Assembly: GCA_907164885.2 (NCBI GenBank)
Contig: OU015496.1
Span: 135,335,820 to 135,399,819 of the forward strand
Direction of reading: 5' to 3'
DNA length: 64,000 nucleotides
Source of the DNA: Dolomedes plantarius
Lineage: Eukaryota > Arthropoda > Arachnida > Araneae > Dolomedidae
The notes below the pieces were generated by a model that saw only the letters and a list, made by a program, of their open reading frames with translations, did no database searches and was not told where the DNA came from. This document shows, piece after piece, positions 43,800 to 57,840 of the stretch (within the stretch, counting starts at the first letter, position 1; every line of letters starts with the position of its first letter). Position numbers and translations under genes: made by a program.

Positions 43800-46202
43800 G
43801 TATATATATATATATATATATAAATGTAAATGTTCGTTTGTTCAAAACCTCAAATCTCCGAAAGTTCTTCACCGATTTCTTTGAAATTTTGACACAACAT
43901 TGCATTCGAATACATGAGTGTTTTATATATCTATTATATAGATACCACACCTGTGACAGGTATAAACATGCTTTGTTTTTAAACACACGCCATACTAAAT
44001 ATTTTACGGCAAACGAGAAACAGAACAGAAAACCTTTAGACAGTTTCCCCCTCAGAACAGAAATTTGTCACGGTGGGGTGCGACCCCAATTTCAGCTGTC
44101 CCCACAGGCCATAAAGTACGCAGGAATCGTTCTAGACAATAAAAGACAATTGAAGAGATAAGAGAACGCACATGGCTGAAGATATTTTCCGTCGAATACG
44201 CGGGGAAAATTCAAATATGATAATGGATTTCACAGCATAAATCTACAACGAAGCGTTGATAATGATTGAAGATTTGTGCTTAGAAATCTTGAACAAAGTT
44301 CTCAATCAATTGGGAATGCCATCACCGAATCGATCTGCTGATGCTTCGTTCGATGTAGAATTGCGTCGTGCACAAAATTACAACACGGGGGATCTTTTGT
44401 CGTATGTGCAATTAAATATTCCTAAGCTAACGCTTGAGCAAAAAGGTATTTACGAGCAAAAAGGCATTTACGATCAAATAATGCAAACTGTCAATAACGG
44501 GGATGGATAAATCTTCTTCTTAGATGCGCCAGGAGGAACTGGTAAAAAGTTCCAAATTAGATTGATTCTGCCAGAAATTGGATCCCAAAATGACATAGCC
44601 TTAGCTCTTGCGTCGTCCGGAATAGCTGCGACATTGCTACCAGGTGGAAGAACTGCACTTTCCGCTTTGAAATTGCCACTGAACATGCAATTCATTGTAA
44701 CTCCCACGTGCAACATTTCCGAAGCATCCGGCATGGGAAAAGTATTGCAGAAAGGCAAACTTATTGTTTGGGATGAATTTACAATGGCACACAAAAAAAT
44801 CGCTCGAGTGCTCTTGATCGATCATTGCAAGATTTGCGTGGAAATATCAGACCATTTGGGAACGCATTAATATTGCTTGCAGGAGATTTCAGGCAAACAT
44901 TACCTATAATTCCTCGATCGACACCAGCGGACGAAATAAATGCTTGCCTGAAATACTCTACTTTGTGTTGACACGTAAAGACGTTGAAATTATCTACAAA
45001 TATGCGTGTCCATCTGCAAAACGATAGATCAATTGAGTTATTCTCACATAAATTGCTGGAAATTGGGAACGGAAAGGTGTCGGTTGTTCTGACATCAGGT
45101 CGAATTTCATTGCATCATAACTTCTGTAATTTAGTATCGCCAAAAGAAGAATTGGTTGAAAAAGTACTTCCCAATATTCAAACCAATTATAAGAATCATG
45201 ATTTGATGAGTGAACGAGCTATTATTGCCGCCAAGAACAAAGACGTCTACGAACTTAACAATATCATTCAGTATAACATTCAAAGCGAGGCAGTCACATA
45301 CATGTCCGTCGACACTGTTGTGGAAGCAGATGAGCGGTTAATTATCCGACAGAATTTTTGAATTCACTCGATCTGCCAGTAATGCCACCGCACGTACTGC
45401 AATTGAAAATCGGTGTGCCAATTATAATGTTGCGAAATATCAACCAACCAAAGCTTTGCATCGGCACATGGCTTGCAGTAAAAAAATTACTGAGCAACAT
45501 CATAGAAGGAACGATCTTGACAGGACCATTCAAAGGTGAAGATGTCCTCATTCCTCGCATTCCCATGATTCCAACGGATATGCCATTTAAATTTAAGAGA
45601 TTGCAATTCCCAATTCGATGGGCGTTTGCAATCACCATCAATAAAGCTCAGGGCGAATCTTTACAATTGTGAGGGTTAGATTTAGACAAGGATTGTTTCT
45701 CACATGGACAATTATATGTTGCGTGTTCTAGAGTCAGAAAACCAGACAATCTATATATCTGCACACACAATGGAACAACAAAAAATATCGTATACCCCTA
45801 AGTATTATAAAATTAAATATTTAAATTTTTTTTTATTTCCAATGCAGCAGGCGAACGGGAACAGGCGAACGGGAATTCTTTCGCCAAGATATTACATAAA
45901 ACAAGCAAGTACTAAAAACTGAACTATAAAATATGTTGGGGGGTAACGTTACTCGCGTCCGTAGCATGCTTAAGTTACACATGCCCCCTGAGTAGTGCTA
46001 AATGAGTAACAGCTTTGCAGCCTTTATAAATATAAACATATTAGAAACGTGCTTTCTCTTTTCTTTCTTTTCCATTTAACCAGACTGAGTAACAGCTTTG
46101 CAGCCTTTATAAATATAAACATATTAGAAACGTGCTTTCTCTTTTCTTTCTTTTCCATTTAACCAGACTGAGCCACAGCAACGCGTGACCGGGTACAGCT
46201 AG
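43800..46202 (+). mobile_element. Helitron with decayed Pif1 helicase
   Basis: The left part (TATATAAATGTAAATGTTCG, then AACCTCAAATCTCCGAAAG) is typical of arthropod Helitron starts; the precise TC end is lost in TA repeats. The right end GACCGGGTACAGCTAG is followed by T in TA repeats. The helicase part is present as a pseudogene and the Rep nuclease part is missing. An 83 bp unit is tandemly duplicated near the 3' end (46004-46169). Confidence 0.7.
44170..45790 (+). pseudogene. Helitron Pif1-like helicase relic
   Basis: Pieces in three frames follow the order of a Helitron helicase: an upstream helical part ending YNTGDLLSYVQ, the Walker A region FFLDAPGGTGKK (normally GGTGKT), ALASSGIAATLL, IVWDEFTMAHKK with the Walker B DE pair, GDFRQTLP, TNMRVHLQND, the [13 protein letters not shown] block, [15 protein letters not shown] and the final YVACSRV/LYIC region. 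Frameshifts or stops occur near 44508, 44840, 44970, 45360 and 45672. An internal EQKGIYEQKGIY duplication is visible. The enzyme would unwind DNA during rolling-circle transposition; this copy cannot. Confidence 0.8.
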
Positions 46203-47230
<1,028 letters not shown>

Positions 47231-47491
47231 TTCCGTCAACTATACTCGAAAGATAATAAAATAAATTAATTGAATTAATGCCATTATTTTTAACAACAAC
47301 AAAAAAGTGTAAATATGAGAGTGTTGGATTTTTAGTAAAATTCGGAAGTTTCTAAAAAGTACCTTGTATGAAGTGATTAATAATTTATGAAAGGAGTGAG
47401 AAAGCTGATTAATAAGAAATTTTTAATTTGCTTTTAAATTCTAAACATTCCAAATTTGGAGACATTTTTACGTTTGGATAATTTTTTACAA

Positions 47492-47539
<48 letters not shown>

Positions 47540-47543
<4 letters not shown>

Positions 47544-47720
47544 GGCATGGAACGTAGTTCCAGACCAAGTCCATATAGGTTAGTCCATATAGGTTACGGT
47601 CCATATAGTGTGCGGCTCCTGTTTGAATAGCACAACAAGGGTCGAAGTCCGTCTTTGCTAGTTGCCATCTCAATTTTGATTGAGCGACCCGAGGGGCGAC
47701 TGTACCCTCTCTGACCTTCA
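47540..47720 (-). mobile_element. SINE 3' fragment
   Basis: On the minus strand it shares AATTGAGATGGCAACTAGC-type and ACAGGAGCCGCAC blocks with the 14.4 kb SINE, followed by three tandem CCATATAG units in place of the single one there. The head is missing. It abuts a (TA)n tract at 47495-47539. Confidence 0.6.
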
Positions 47721-48540
47721 TAGAGGATTTTTCTAAAAAATTACCTTGTATTGAGTGATTAATAATTTATTAAATTAGTGAGAAAGCTGATTAATCAGAA
47801 ATTTTTAATTTGCTTTTAAAATCTCATCACTTCAAATTTGGAGGCGTTTTCCCGTTTGGATAATTTTTTTAAATTTATACATACATATATATATCTAATA
47901 TATAAAAATGAATGTTTGTCTATCTGTAATTGTATAGAAATCCACAGTTTAGGAGCAACGATCGTGAAATTTTACATACAGGCGTCTTTAAAAACAGCCG
48001 AGGGTCTGAAGAACTTCAAAAATCTAAATTAATTACCGTTGATTTTTAATTAATAAAAAACCAACAATTTTTGAAACTAAATGTAAGCTGTTACTCTTTG
48101 TGGAATCACCCCTCACAATATGGCGTCCACGTTAGGGTTAGCTGGCAAACAGCGCGTGAAAAGATAAAAATAAATAAAATCAAAAAGTTTCAAGTCATAT
48201 ATTAAACCAGAATAATAAATGAAAATAATAATCTTTCAAGTCAGATTTTATACTCTAAAATAAATCGGATCCAACGGCATATTGACACTCTCACACGCGA
48301 TGGAAAATTCGAATCAACCACGCTAAGTGTCACGATCTTTTTTAATCGCTACTGCAATCCCCCTCGCTTATGTCTTTGTGTCTATTGAAGAGTTAAAGAC
48401 TAAGCTTCTATCCTGCTAACGTATTTCTCACTTAAAACTCCTCTTACTCCATAAATGTATGTATATTCACAAACCCATAGCAACTTTCCAAAAAACCCAT
48501 TGCGTATATCTTTTATTTTACTCAACAGAGTCGTGTGAAA

Positions 48541-48603
48541 TTGTGGCGCGCTCGTTAAAACGGTTCATTTGGTACCCTGTAAGACTCGGGTTCGAGTATG
48601 GGA
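48541..48603 (+). other. tRNA-like sequence (Pol III head)
   Basis: GTGGCGCGCTCGTTAAAACG and, 35 bases on, CGGGTTCGAGTATGG resemble A and B boxes at tRNA spacing. The acceptor stem does not pair, so it is more likely a SINE head or captured tRNA fragment than a functional tRNA. Confidence 0.4.
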
Positions 48604-49732
48604 TCGTGCAGATTTTGTTGAACCTGTATTTTCAGCTTTTTTATGAAGGCTTTTTTATTTCAGCTTTTATTTTATTATTTTTTAAATTATTATTTTTATT
48701 TTATCTTATTATTTTTTTAAATTATTTTTATTTTATTTTTTTCAGCTTTTTTATGATGAAAGACCGAATATAGCTGAAATCTGAGGAGTTTATTATACAT
48801 TTATATATTTTTAATTGGTTTTCATATTATGAATGTGTATAACATTTCGTATGCTTTTTTTTCTATGTTATTTATACTGTGTTTAGTTTTTTAATGGATT
48901 TTGGTAGGTTTATTATAAATTTATATATTTTATGTTTTACTTTTCAGGATTTTATTCTCCAATGATAAAGGCTAAATCTTTTCTATGTTATTTATACTGT
49001 GTTTAGTTTTAAAATTGATTTTGGTTAACAAATATTCATCAATAATTTATTTCTGGGCATTGTATTGCTAACAATTAGGATAACCAACAATTTCTGAAGG
49101 ATGCTATTCTCGATTCACAGACGTCCAATAGATGGCACCACTATTTTAAACTTTTAGTATTCCATAAACCAACACATCATAAAAATTCCTTTAAAATGAA
49201 ATCTTATTCGAATCTTTACCTCCATTTTCTGATTTTTGGTGAATTTTTAAAGATTAAGAGATGAACATAAAAGGCAGCTTTTCTTAACTGTATTGTAAAT
49301 TCATTAGATGAATTATGTCATGTTTCACAAAATAATGAACACCATGTTTAATATATTTTTTTAAATAAACTGTGATATCTGTCAGTTTGAAAAAATTACC
49401 GTATATTATAGAAGGCATGATTGATTTTTTTTTTTCAAATGTGAATATTTTAGCGTAGAAAAATTTCTAAAAATCAGCTTTTTTCACAATTTTTATTGTA
49501 CGTAAGAAAACAAATTCTATAAAATTCCTAAAAATTCAAATCCACCCAAAAATTTCCTCATCGTACTTGCAAAGGACAAGTTTAACGAGTTAATAAAATA
49601 AATTAAAATAATAACAAGAAATATTTCCTCAAGACTGCGTAAAAATGCAATGTTCCAAAAAAGGAACATTGGCATGTAACGATATACAAAAGCAATGATA
49701 TCGCACGTGATCAGTGATTCTGCCGTCAATCA

Positions 49733-50733
49733 GTGATTCTGCCGGCTGATTACTTAGAAAATTCAGCCGAACTTACAAAGCTGTATGCCCTACAAAAAGG
49801 AGACTCTTTAGACGTCTACGCAAATGACATTCGGCAGTTTCTTGGATTACTGTTGTTTAGTGGCTACCGCTCAGTACCTGATGAAAATACATATTGGAGC
49901 TCTCAGGAAGATTTGCATATCCTAATTGTTAACAATACAATGCCCAGAAATAAATTCGTATGTTAAAAAAGTATTTCCACATTGTTGATAATAGTAAATT
50001 GGAACCAGGCGATAAATTAGGAAAAAATTCTCCCTTTTATAAAGATGTTAGAAAAAATTTTCGTCAATTTGGATTTTTTCATGAAAATATGAGTATCGAT
50101 GAATCCATGGTTCCGTGTTACGGACATCGTTCGGCTAAGGTGTTCATACGTGGAAAGCCAATTCGCTTTCGTTTCAAAGTTTGGATGATCTGCTCAGCAA
50201 ATGGTTATCTTTATGCTATGTCTATCTCCGGTGGAAAAAGTTCGAAAAATGAAAATTTACCACTTGGATCAAAAGTTGTCTCCGAACTATTATCTTTTAT
50301 TGACAATCCAGAGAAACGCAAAATATTTTTCGATAACTTTTTTTACATCGTACAGTCTGCTGACAGATTTATCTAACAAAGGCTTTAAGGCAATCGGCAC
50401 AGTACGAGATTCCAGAACGGGACAATGTTCTCTTAAAACAGCAAAAGAAATATCGAAATTTCAATGTGGAGAGTTTGATTACCGATGCGATGGAGAAGTT
50501 TATATGTGCCATTGGAACGATAGTTTTGTTGTAACTATTACATCAAATTTTATCACTCACGAACCATTAGGAAGAGCAAAAAGATATGTCCGAGCTAAAA
50601 TAAAAGTTGATTTCCTTAACCTTACATTATAAAATTATATAATAAAGGAATGAGTGGAGTACACCTGTTGGACCGACTTCCTGGAAGTTATCGACCAAAG
50701 TTACGCAGCAAAATATGGTACTTTATTCCTTGA
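49733..50733 (+). pseudogene. piggyBac-type transposase relic
   Basis: Three frames together follow the catalytic core of a PGBD-like transposase: FLGLLLFSGY, YWSSQEDL, HIVDNSKLEPGDK, then MSIDESMVPCYG with the first catalytic Asp, FIRGKPIRFRFKVW, FFDNFF with the second Asp, GTVRDSRTGQC, a block reading FDYRCDGEVYMCHWNDS, and MSGVHLLDRLPGSYRPKLRS with the third Asp. Frameshifts lie near 49965 and 50340-50375 and one at 50635. The C-terminal Cys-rich domain is missing. Flanking TTAA ends were not identified. It lies inside the composite Helitron. Confidence 0.8.
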
Positions 50734-50754
50734 TCATAGTGTGGCATGTAAAAG

Positions 50755-51112
50755 ATTAAATTCTAAAAATTAATCTTTAAAAATTCACCAAAAATCATAA
50801 AATGGAGGTAAAGATTCGAAAAAGATTTCATATTAAAGGAATTTTTATGATCTTTTTCGTGATATAAATTTTATAACCCTCGAATTATTATTATTTTAAA
50901 TGCAAACTTAAAAAAAGTTACTAAAACAACTCAAAAATTTAATTTTTAAAAAATCTAAGAAGAATTTTTCAAAAATCTTTCTTTGTGCACCCCTACACTA
51001 TAAGAAGAATCGCCATGCAAAATTTCAGCCCTTTTATTTCCCGCGGTTTGGTCTGTACGTTGTATGTCAGTCAGTCAATCAGTCAGTCAGTCAGTTACGG
51101 AACTGTTTTATA
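50755..51112 (-). repeat. Family B Helitron head fragment
   Basis: Strong match to the 5' half (minus-strand sense) of 13622-14315, including the GTCAGTCAGTCAGTTACGGA end. An inverted piece of the same segment is at 49185-49260. Confidence 0.7.
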
Positions 51113-52408
51113 TATTATTATTACTATCTTTATATCGTAACGTTAACTTCATGCGCACGCATTATTTTCCTATGTTTTTTTATCTTTATAATAGCGTAAT
51201 TTTCATATGATTTTAAACAACAATAATTTTTAACTGGCATTCAATTTGCTGTTAAAACTTTATATTTACACCCTATTTAAAAGAAGTAGGGTGCAAATTT
51301 TTCAAAGGGGACGTTTCAACACCCAACTTCAAAGAAGTAGGGTGTAAATTATAGGGTAGAAAGTTGGTAAAATCAAAATTTTGTGCAATGTATTTAATTT
51401 CTCGATTAAAAGTAGTTTTTTTCTAAAAATTAATTTATTTCGCTTGAAAAGCTAAATATTTTATGCACGCGGTTTATATTATTATTACTATCTTTATATC
51501 ATAACGTTAACTTCATACGCGAGCATTATTTTCATATACTTTTTTTATTATTATCTTTATAATAGCTTTATTTTCATATGCTTTTAAACAACTATCGTTT
51601 TTATTCATATTATGTTGGTTTTTTATTAATTAAAAATTAAGGGTAATTAATTTCAATTCCGGAAGTTCTTATTATCTTTATTTTCATATGCTTTTTCATT
51701 TACGAATTATTCAAATGTTGGTTAAAAAACTTATGTAATTTATACATTTGCGTGAGTTTAATTATTGCAATTAATAAATTTATATTTCTGGAGAGGATGT
51801 TTCAGGCTTTAGTGGTACTATGATGAAAGGCTGAATCTACCAAAATTCTGAGGAGTTTATTATGGAGAGAAAAGGAATTTAATATGTAGAGGATGTTTAT
51901 AGGAGTTTAATATGGAGAGGAGTTGAATGGTTTGCAGCCTTCAATCAAACACTTCATTTTTTAAGAGGCAACGCTAGAGTCATATCATGGTTCTATTGGA
52001 AATTTCTGCTAAACCTGTAATTTCAGCTTCTATTTTTGCCCAAATGATAAAAGGCTAAATCTAGCTGAATTCTGAGGAGTTTATTATAATTTTATATATA
52101 TTTTTTATTGGGTTTTCATTTTATTCATGTGTATAAGATGTCACATGTTTTTTTCTATGTTATTTATAACATGTTTAGTTTTAAATTAATTTTGGTTAGC
52201 AAACATTAGACAATTTGACATTTTTACTTTTCAGATTTTAGTGCTACAATGATGAAAGGCTGATATTCCCGAATTCTGAGATGTGTATAACATTTCACAT
52301 ATACTTTTTCTATGTCATTTATACTGTGTTAATTTTTAAATTGATTTTGGTTAACAAATATTGTTAAAATCCCGGGCAACGCCGTGTACTTCAGCTAGTA
52401 TATATATA

Positions 52409-53814
52409 CACTGCTGGCCACCCAAATTGCAACACCAAGAAAGACAAGAGATATCACAACAAAATTTATTTTGTAGATAACATGTTGACCAAGTATCAAA
52501 TGATTAAATTTATAGACTTCTGGGAAGTGTGGTTCCTGCCAAAATCAGTAGCCAGAGTAGCCGCCATTGTTGGAGATCACCGCTGCCACACGCCTCGCCA
52601 TTGATTCAAAGAGACTTTGGATGAGTTCTTGGGGTACAGCAGACCAAGCAGCTTCCACACGTTGCCAAAGTTGATCTGCTGTGGCAGCTGGGGATGGAAT
52701 CTGGGTCAATCGTAGAGCAACCATGGACCACATGTTTTCTATCGGCGAAAGATACGGAGAGCGAGGCGGCCAGGGAAGCAATTCAATTTGGCGATTGACG
52801 AAGAACCGTTGGACAATGCGTGCCACGTGTGGTCGCGCATTATCCTGTTGAAATATGGCTGTGGGCAAGCCCTGAAGGTAAGGAAGGACAACTGGCTCCA
52901 ACACCTCGGAGAAGTAGCGCTAGCTGTTTAAAGTACCGGCAATGCGTAGTAGAGGTGTGCGAGAGTGATATCCAATACCGCCCCATAACATGATACCCGG
53001 TGCAGGACCAGTGTGGCGGTGCATAACGCAGCAGTTCAGCATCCTCTCTTCACGGCGTCTCCAGACTCGAATGCGACCATCGTGGTGTTGCAGACAGAAG
53101 CGTGACTCGTCAGTAAAGCCAATTTCGTTCCATTCTGCCGTCCACATTCTTCTGTCATCGCACCATTGGCGACGGAGACGTCTGTGGTTCTGCGTCAAGG
53201 GTAGACAAAGCAATGGACGTCTTGCGGACAGACCACTCTGCTGTAAACGGCGTCGAATGGTACGCGCTGACACTGGATGATGCGTTACAGACTGCATGTG
53301 CTGTGCTATGGTTCGCGATGTGACATAGCGATCCGTCACTGCCGTGCGCACAATTTGCCTGTCATCACGTGAAGTGGTGCGCTGAGGTGGATGCGATCGA
53401 ACACGCCGGTCCGTCGTACCCTCCTGCATCCAACGATCACATATCCGCATTACAGTTGTTTGGTCTCGTCCAACACGACTACCGATTTCCCTGAAAGATA
53501 ATCCACAATCTCGGTAGGCCACTATCCTTCCTCTGTCGAACTCGGATACTTGACCAAAAGATGACCGCTGTTTTCGACGAGGCATAATTGATCGTTTTTT
53601 TGAAAAAACCACAAGAAAAACACAATTGCCGAACTTGAAATCGTCGAAATCTCCAAGCCTTAAATAGCGCTTTGAAGTGGCGCCACAGGCGTGCGTGATG
53701 TGCGTCTGCGCTGAAATTCTAATCATTTGCATATCTTACCTCCGCTAATGCATGTTGTAAATTTCATGTTATTTGCATTTTTCCTTCAGGGTGTTGCATT
53801 TACAGTGGCCAGCA

Positions 53815-53817
<3 letters not shown>
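52409..53817 (-). mobile_element. Tc1-type element copy 2, complete
   Basis: Inverted termini CACTGCTGGCCAC... bound a 1409 bp element between TA dinucleotides (52407-52408, 53818-53819), within TA repeats at the Helitron end. Best of the three copies. Confidence 0.9.
52545..53585 (-). pseudogene. Tc1 transposase (DD34E) with one stop codon
   Basis: From the Met of MPRRKQRSSF the frame is open for 346 codons except one TAG at 52919-52921, at a position where copy 3 has Gln (CAG to TAG). DNA-binding helix-turn-helix pair at residues about 10-120; catalytic residues in FTDESRF, QQDNARPH and SPIENMW, with 34 residues between the second Asp and the Glu. The block usually read SPDLSPIEN is SPYLSPIEN here. 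The protein would cut and paste its own termini at TA sites in the nucleus. It is nearly intact. Confidence 0.85.

Positions 53818-53890
<73 letters not shown>
53818..53890. repeat. (TA)n microsatellite
   Basis: TA repeat flanking the right end of Tc1 copy 2. Confidence 0.95.
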
Positions 53891-53894
<4 letters not shown>

Positions 53895-54874
53895 TTATTT
53901 ATATATAAGTTCGGTCAGTTATACTCCAATGATTAAATTAATTGAATTAACGATATTATTTTTAGCAAAAAAATGTATAAATATGAAAACTCTTAGATTT
54001 TTAGTAAGATACAATAAAGTAAGGTAAGTTCCGTAAGAAAAGTTTCTAAAAAATGCCTTATATGAAGATACGGAATTTTTATTAAATAAGTGAGGAAGCT
54101 GTTGGATAAATCAGAAATTTGGAATGCTTAATTATAAGTTCCGTCAATTATACCAAAAGATAATAAAATAAATTAACTGAATTAAATATATTATTTTAAG
54201 CGAAGGGAAATTGTGAATGTAAAAGCGTTAGAGTTTTCGTAAAACTCTGAAGTTTCTAACATTTAGAACATATGAAGGGTCGAATGTTTGTTAAAAACGT
54301 GAGAAATCTTGTAAATAAGAAATTTTGAATACTTAATCCCTAAGTTTTGATAAATACACTCAAAATATGATTAAATTAATTAATTGAAGTAATGCTGTTA
54401 ATTTTAATAATAAAAAGTGTAAATATGAAAGCATTAGATTTTTAGAAAATTGCGGAAGTTTATAAAAATTGCCTAGTATGATATGAAGAATATTTTGTCA
54501 ATGAATTGAGAATGCTGACTAATCAGAAATTTTAAATTTATATACACATACTCATCATTCTGAAGATGAAGGCATTTTCAAGTTTGGATACTCCTTTATG
54601 CCGAAGTATAAAGTATATTTTCGTATATATTCGCTTCTATGGGCATAACAAAATATATTGAAGGAAATATTACACAAATACTTTTGTATACAGTGCTCTA
54701 TGAATATCTTATGCAGCAAAAAGTGCGTTTTCTCTATTTTGACCTTTGATAACTATCCAGCCTAAATATTCACATGTCTAGAACTCGTGACATTCATGCA
54801 TAGTGTTATAAGGCAGATTGCTAAATATGTCAATGATATAAATAGCATTGTTTGGAATTATGGAAGTAAATATA

Positions 54875-56282
54875 CACTGCTGGCCACCTAAATTGCAACA
54901 CTAAGAAAGACAAGAGGTATGACAACAAAATTTATTTTGTAGATAACATGTTGACGAAGTATCAAATGATTAAATTTTTAGACTTCTGTGAAGTGTGGCT
55001 CCTGCCAAAATCAGTAGCCAGAGTAGCCGCCATTGTTGGAGATCACCGCTGCCACACGCTTCGGAATTGATTCAAAGAGACTTTGAATGAGTTCTTGGGG
55101 TACAGCAGACCAAGCAGCTTCCACACGTTGCCAAAGTTGATCTGCTGTGGCAGCTGGGGATGGAATCTGGGTCAATCGTAGAGCAACCATGGACCACATG
55201 TTTTCTATCGGTGAAAGATCCGGAGAGCGAGGCGGCCAGGGAAGCAATTCAATCTGGCGATTGACGAAGAACCGTTGGACAATGCGTGCTACGTGTGGTC
55301 GCGCATTATCCTGTCGAATTATGGCTGTGGACAAGCCCTGAACGCAAGGAAGGACAACTGGCTCCAACACCTCGGAGATGTAGCGCTGGCTGTTTAAAGT
55401 ACCGGCAATGCGTACTAGAGGTGTGCGAGAGTAATATCCAATACCGCCCCATACCATAATACCCGGTGCAGATAAGTGTGGCGGTGCATAACGCAGCTGT
55501 TCAGCATCCTCTCTTCACAGTTTCTCCAGACTCGAATGCTACCATCGTGGTGTTGCAGACAGATGCGTGACTCGTCAGTAAAGACAATTTCATTCCATTC
55601 TGCCGTCCACAACCTTCTGTCATCGCACCATTGGCGGCGGAGACGTCTGTGGTTCTGCGTCAAGGGTAGACAAAGTAATGGACGACTTGCGTACAGACCA
55701 TTCTGCTGTAAACGGCGTCGAATGGTACGCGCAGACACTGGATGATGCGTTACAGACTGCATGTGTTGTGCTATGGTTCGTGATGTGACTGAGCGATCCG
55801 TCACTGCCATGCGCACAATTTGCCTGTCATCACGTGAAGTGATGCGTTGAGGTGGATGCGATCAAACACGCCGGTCCGCCGTATCCTCCTGCATCTAACG
55901 ATCACATATCCGCATTACAGTTGTTTGGTTTCGTCCTACACGACTACTGATTTCCCTGAAAGATAATCCACAATCTCGGTAGGCCAATATCCTTCCTCTG
56001 TCGAACTCGGATACTTGATCAAAAGATGATCGCTGTTTTCGACGAGGCATAATTGATCGTTTTTTTGAAAAAACCACAAGAAAAACACAATTACCGAACT
56101 TGAAATCGTCGAAATCTCCAAGCCTTAAATAGCGCTTTGAAGTGGCGCCACAGGCGCGCGTGATGTGCGTCTGCGCTGAAATTCTAATCATTTGCATATC
56201 TCACCTCCGCTAATGTATGTTGTAAATTTCATGTTATTTGCATGCTTCCTTCAGGGTGTTGCATTTACAGTGGCCAGCAGTG
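54875..56282 (-). mobile_element. Tc1-type element copy 3, complete but decayed
   Basis: The same CACTGCTGGCCAC termini and TA target sites (54873-54874, 56283-56284) bound 1408 bp. The insertion is in ordinary AT-rich DNA, not in a TA tract. Confidence 0.9.
55011..56050 (-). pseudogene. Tc1 transposase relic (DD34E)
   Basis: Read from the MPRRKQ Met near 56050. The frame is broken near 55895 (a stop after CDR) and by a small deletion near 55470 before the VWGGIGY block, leaving pieces 56050-55895, 55816-55415 and 55457-55011. The catalytic motifs FTDESRI, RQDNARPH and SPIENMW remain; the C-terminus ends NNGGYSGY as in copy 2. No active product is expected. Confidence 0.85.
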
Positions 56283-56592
56283 TAATTAACACTTTACCAA
56301 CATTGTTAATATTTACATAGTGGTGAATTTTTTCTTATAGTATTTTTTGTTATTATTTCTTGAAAAAATAAATTAATGTATTCTATATTTTGAAGACCGA
56401 TTCCTTAACATAAAATTTTGAGCCTTCTGGCAAGATACTTCTCTCCCATTTTAAAATTTTGCTTTCCAGAACTCCTTTATTTGTCAACAAAGTTTGGTTA
56501 TGACCTGTCCAATCCGTTTCTTTTGGTGAAATCTGTATAAATTTCTAGGAAAACTTAACATGCAAGAAAAATAATGACTAATATGTATTTCA

Positions 56593-56624
<32 letters not shown>

Positions 56625-57840
56625 CACTCAAGAGCCAAAACATAATGACCACCCCTACATTTTGCAATGAATTCGCCTGGATGACGTGGAAGGCTCGTGA
56701 TCAGGTGGAAGTGGTATTTAACTGCTGCTGGAGAGTCTGAAGAATCATTCTTTCACTTACGTCTGTGTGTGATGGGAAAGGCTGCGGATCTAAGCGACTT
56801 TGATAGAGGGCAGATTGTAATGGCTCGATGGCTCGAAACAAGTATTTCCGAAACTGCACGACTCGTGGGTTGTTCGCGACCTACAGTTGTTAGTACTTAT
56901 GCAAAGTGGATGAATGACGGTGAAACCAGCAGTAGACGACATGGTGCTGGACGTCCCCACGCTATCAAAGAAAAAGGTCGTCGGAGACTGTCTCGCATGG
57001 TGAAGCAAAACCGGAAGCAGACAGTAGCTCAGCTGACAGCCCAATACAATGCAGGGCCAAGTAGAATAGTATCGCAGCACACTGTTCAGCGGACACTGTT
57101 TGATATGGGGCTACGCAGCAAACGTCCCACTCGTGTGCGTTTGCTGACCAAGCGTCATCGCCAACTGCGCCTGCGCTGGGCCCGGGAACATCGCGACTGG
57201 TCCATAGATCAGTGGGAGAGAGTTGCCTGATCAGATGAATCACGGTTTGTCATTCATCACGCCGATGGCCGTGTCAGGATACGCCGTCTTCCAGGCGAAC
57301 TGTTGCTCCCTCAATGTACAGTAGGTCATACACAGGCCGGTGGTGGCGGTATTATGCTTTGAGGGACGTTCTCTTGGGCGTCTCTGGGACCCGTGGTTGT
57401 GGTAGAGCAGACCATGAATGCTACAGGGTATCTGAATATCATTGCGGACCAGTTGCACCCTTACATGGCGTCTGTTTTTCCAGCTGGAAATAGAATGTTC
57501 CAACAGGACCACGCCCCGTGTCACAAGGCTAAAATTGTGTTGGAGTGGTTCCAGGAACATGATGCTGAATTCCAGTTAATGTCCTGGCCGCCTAACTCAC
57601 CGGATCTCAATCCGATAGAGCACATTTGGGATGTCATGGGACGGCAGCTCAGAGTTCAAAGACCACCAATTCACAATATCTCGGATTTGTGTGACCGTTG
57701 CTTAAACATCTGGTACAATCTGTCTCCGGCCATCTACCAAGGACTTGTGGCATCCCTGCCAAGGCGGGTTGAAGCTGTGTTGAGCGCCAAAGGTGGATCA
57801 ACTCGTTATTGACAGGAGGTCATAGTGTTTTTGCTCTTAA

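Larger units (their letters stand above)
47894..52398 (+). mobile_element. Probable composite Helitron
   Basis: The start TCTAATATATAAAAATGAAT and the end GGGCAACGCCGTGTACTTCAGCTAG fit Helitron termini between a T-rich TA tract and T. The interior holds a piggyBac relic, a family B Helitron fragment, and two copies of a ~350 bp segment (about 48640-49030 and 52010-52360, sharing TATGTTATTTATACTGTGTT). Part of 51110-51240 is repeated at 51476-51600. It may be two related Helitrons joined rather than one element. Confidence 0.45.
47231..54615. repeat. Tandem array (~210-230 bp unit) split by nested elements
   Basis: Units starting AGTTCCGTCAA(C/T)TATAC and containing AAATATGA.AG, GGAAGTTTCTAAAAA and GATTAAT(A/C)AGAAATTTT lie at 47231-47492 and 47720-47893, and again at 53908, 54139 and 54344. 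Between them are a (TA)n plus SINE fragment (47494-47720), a Helitron (47894-52398) and a Tc1 element (52409-53817). Before these insertions the array would have been about 1.1 kb. Confidence 0.75.
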
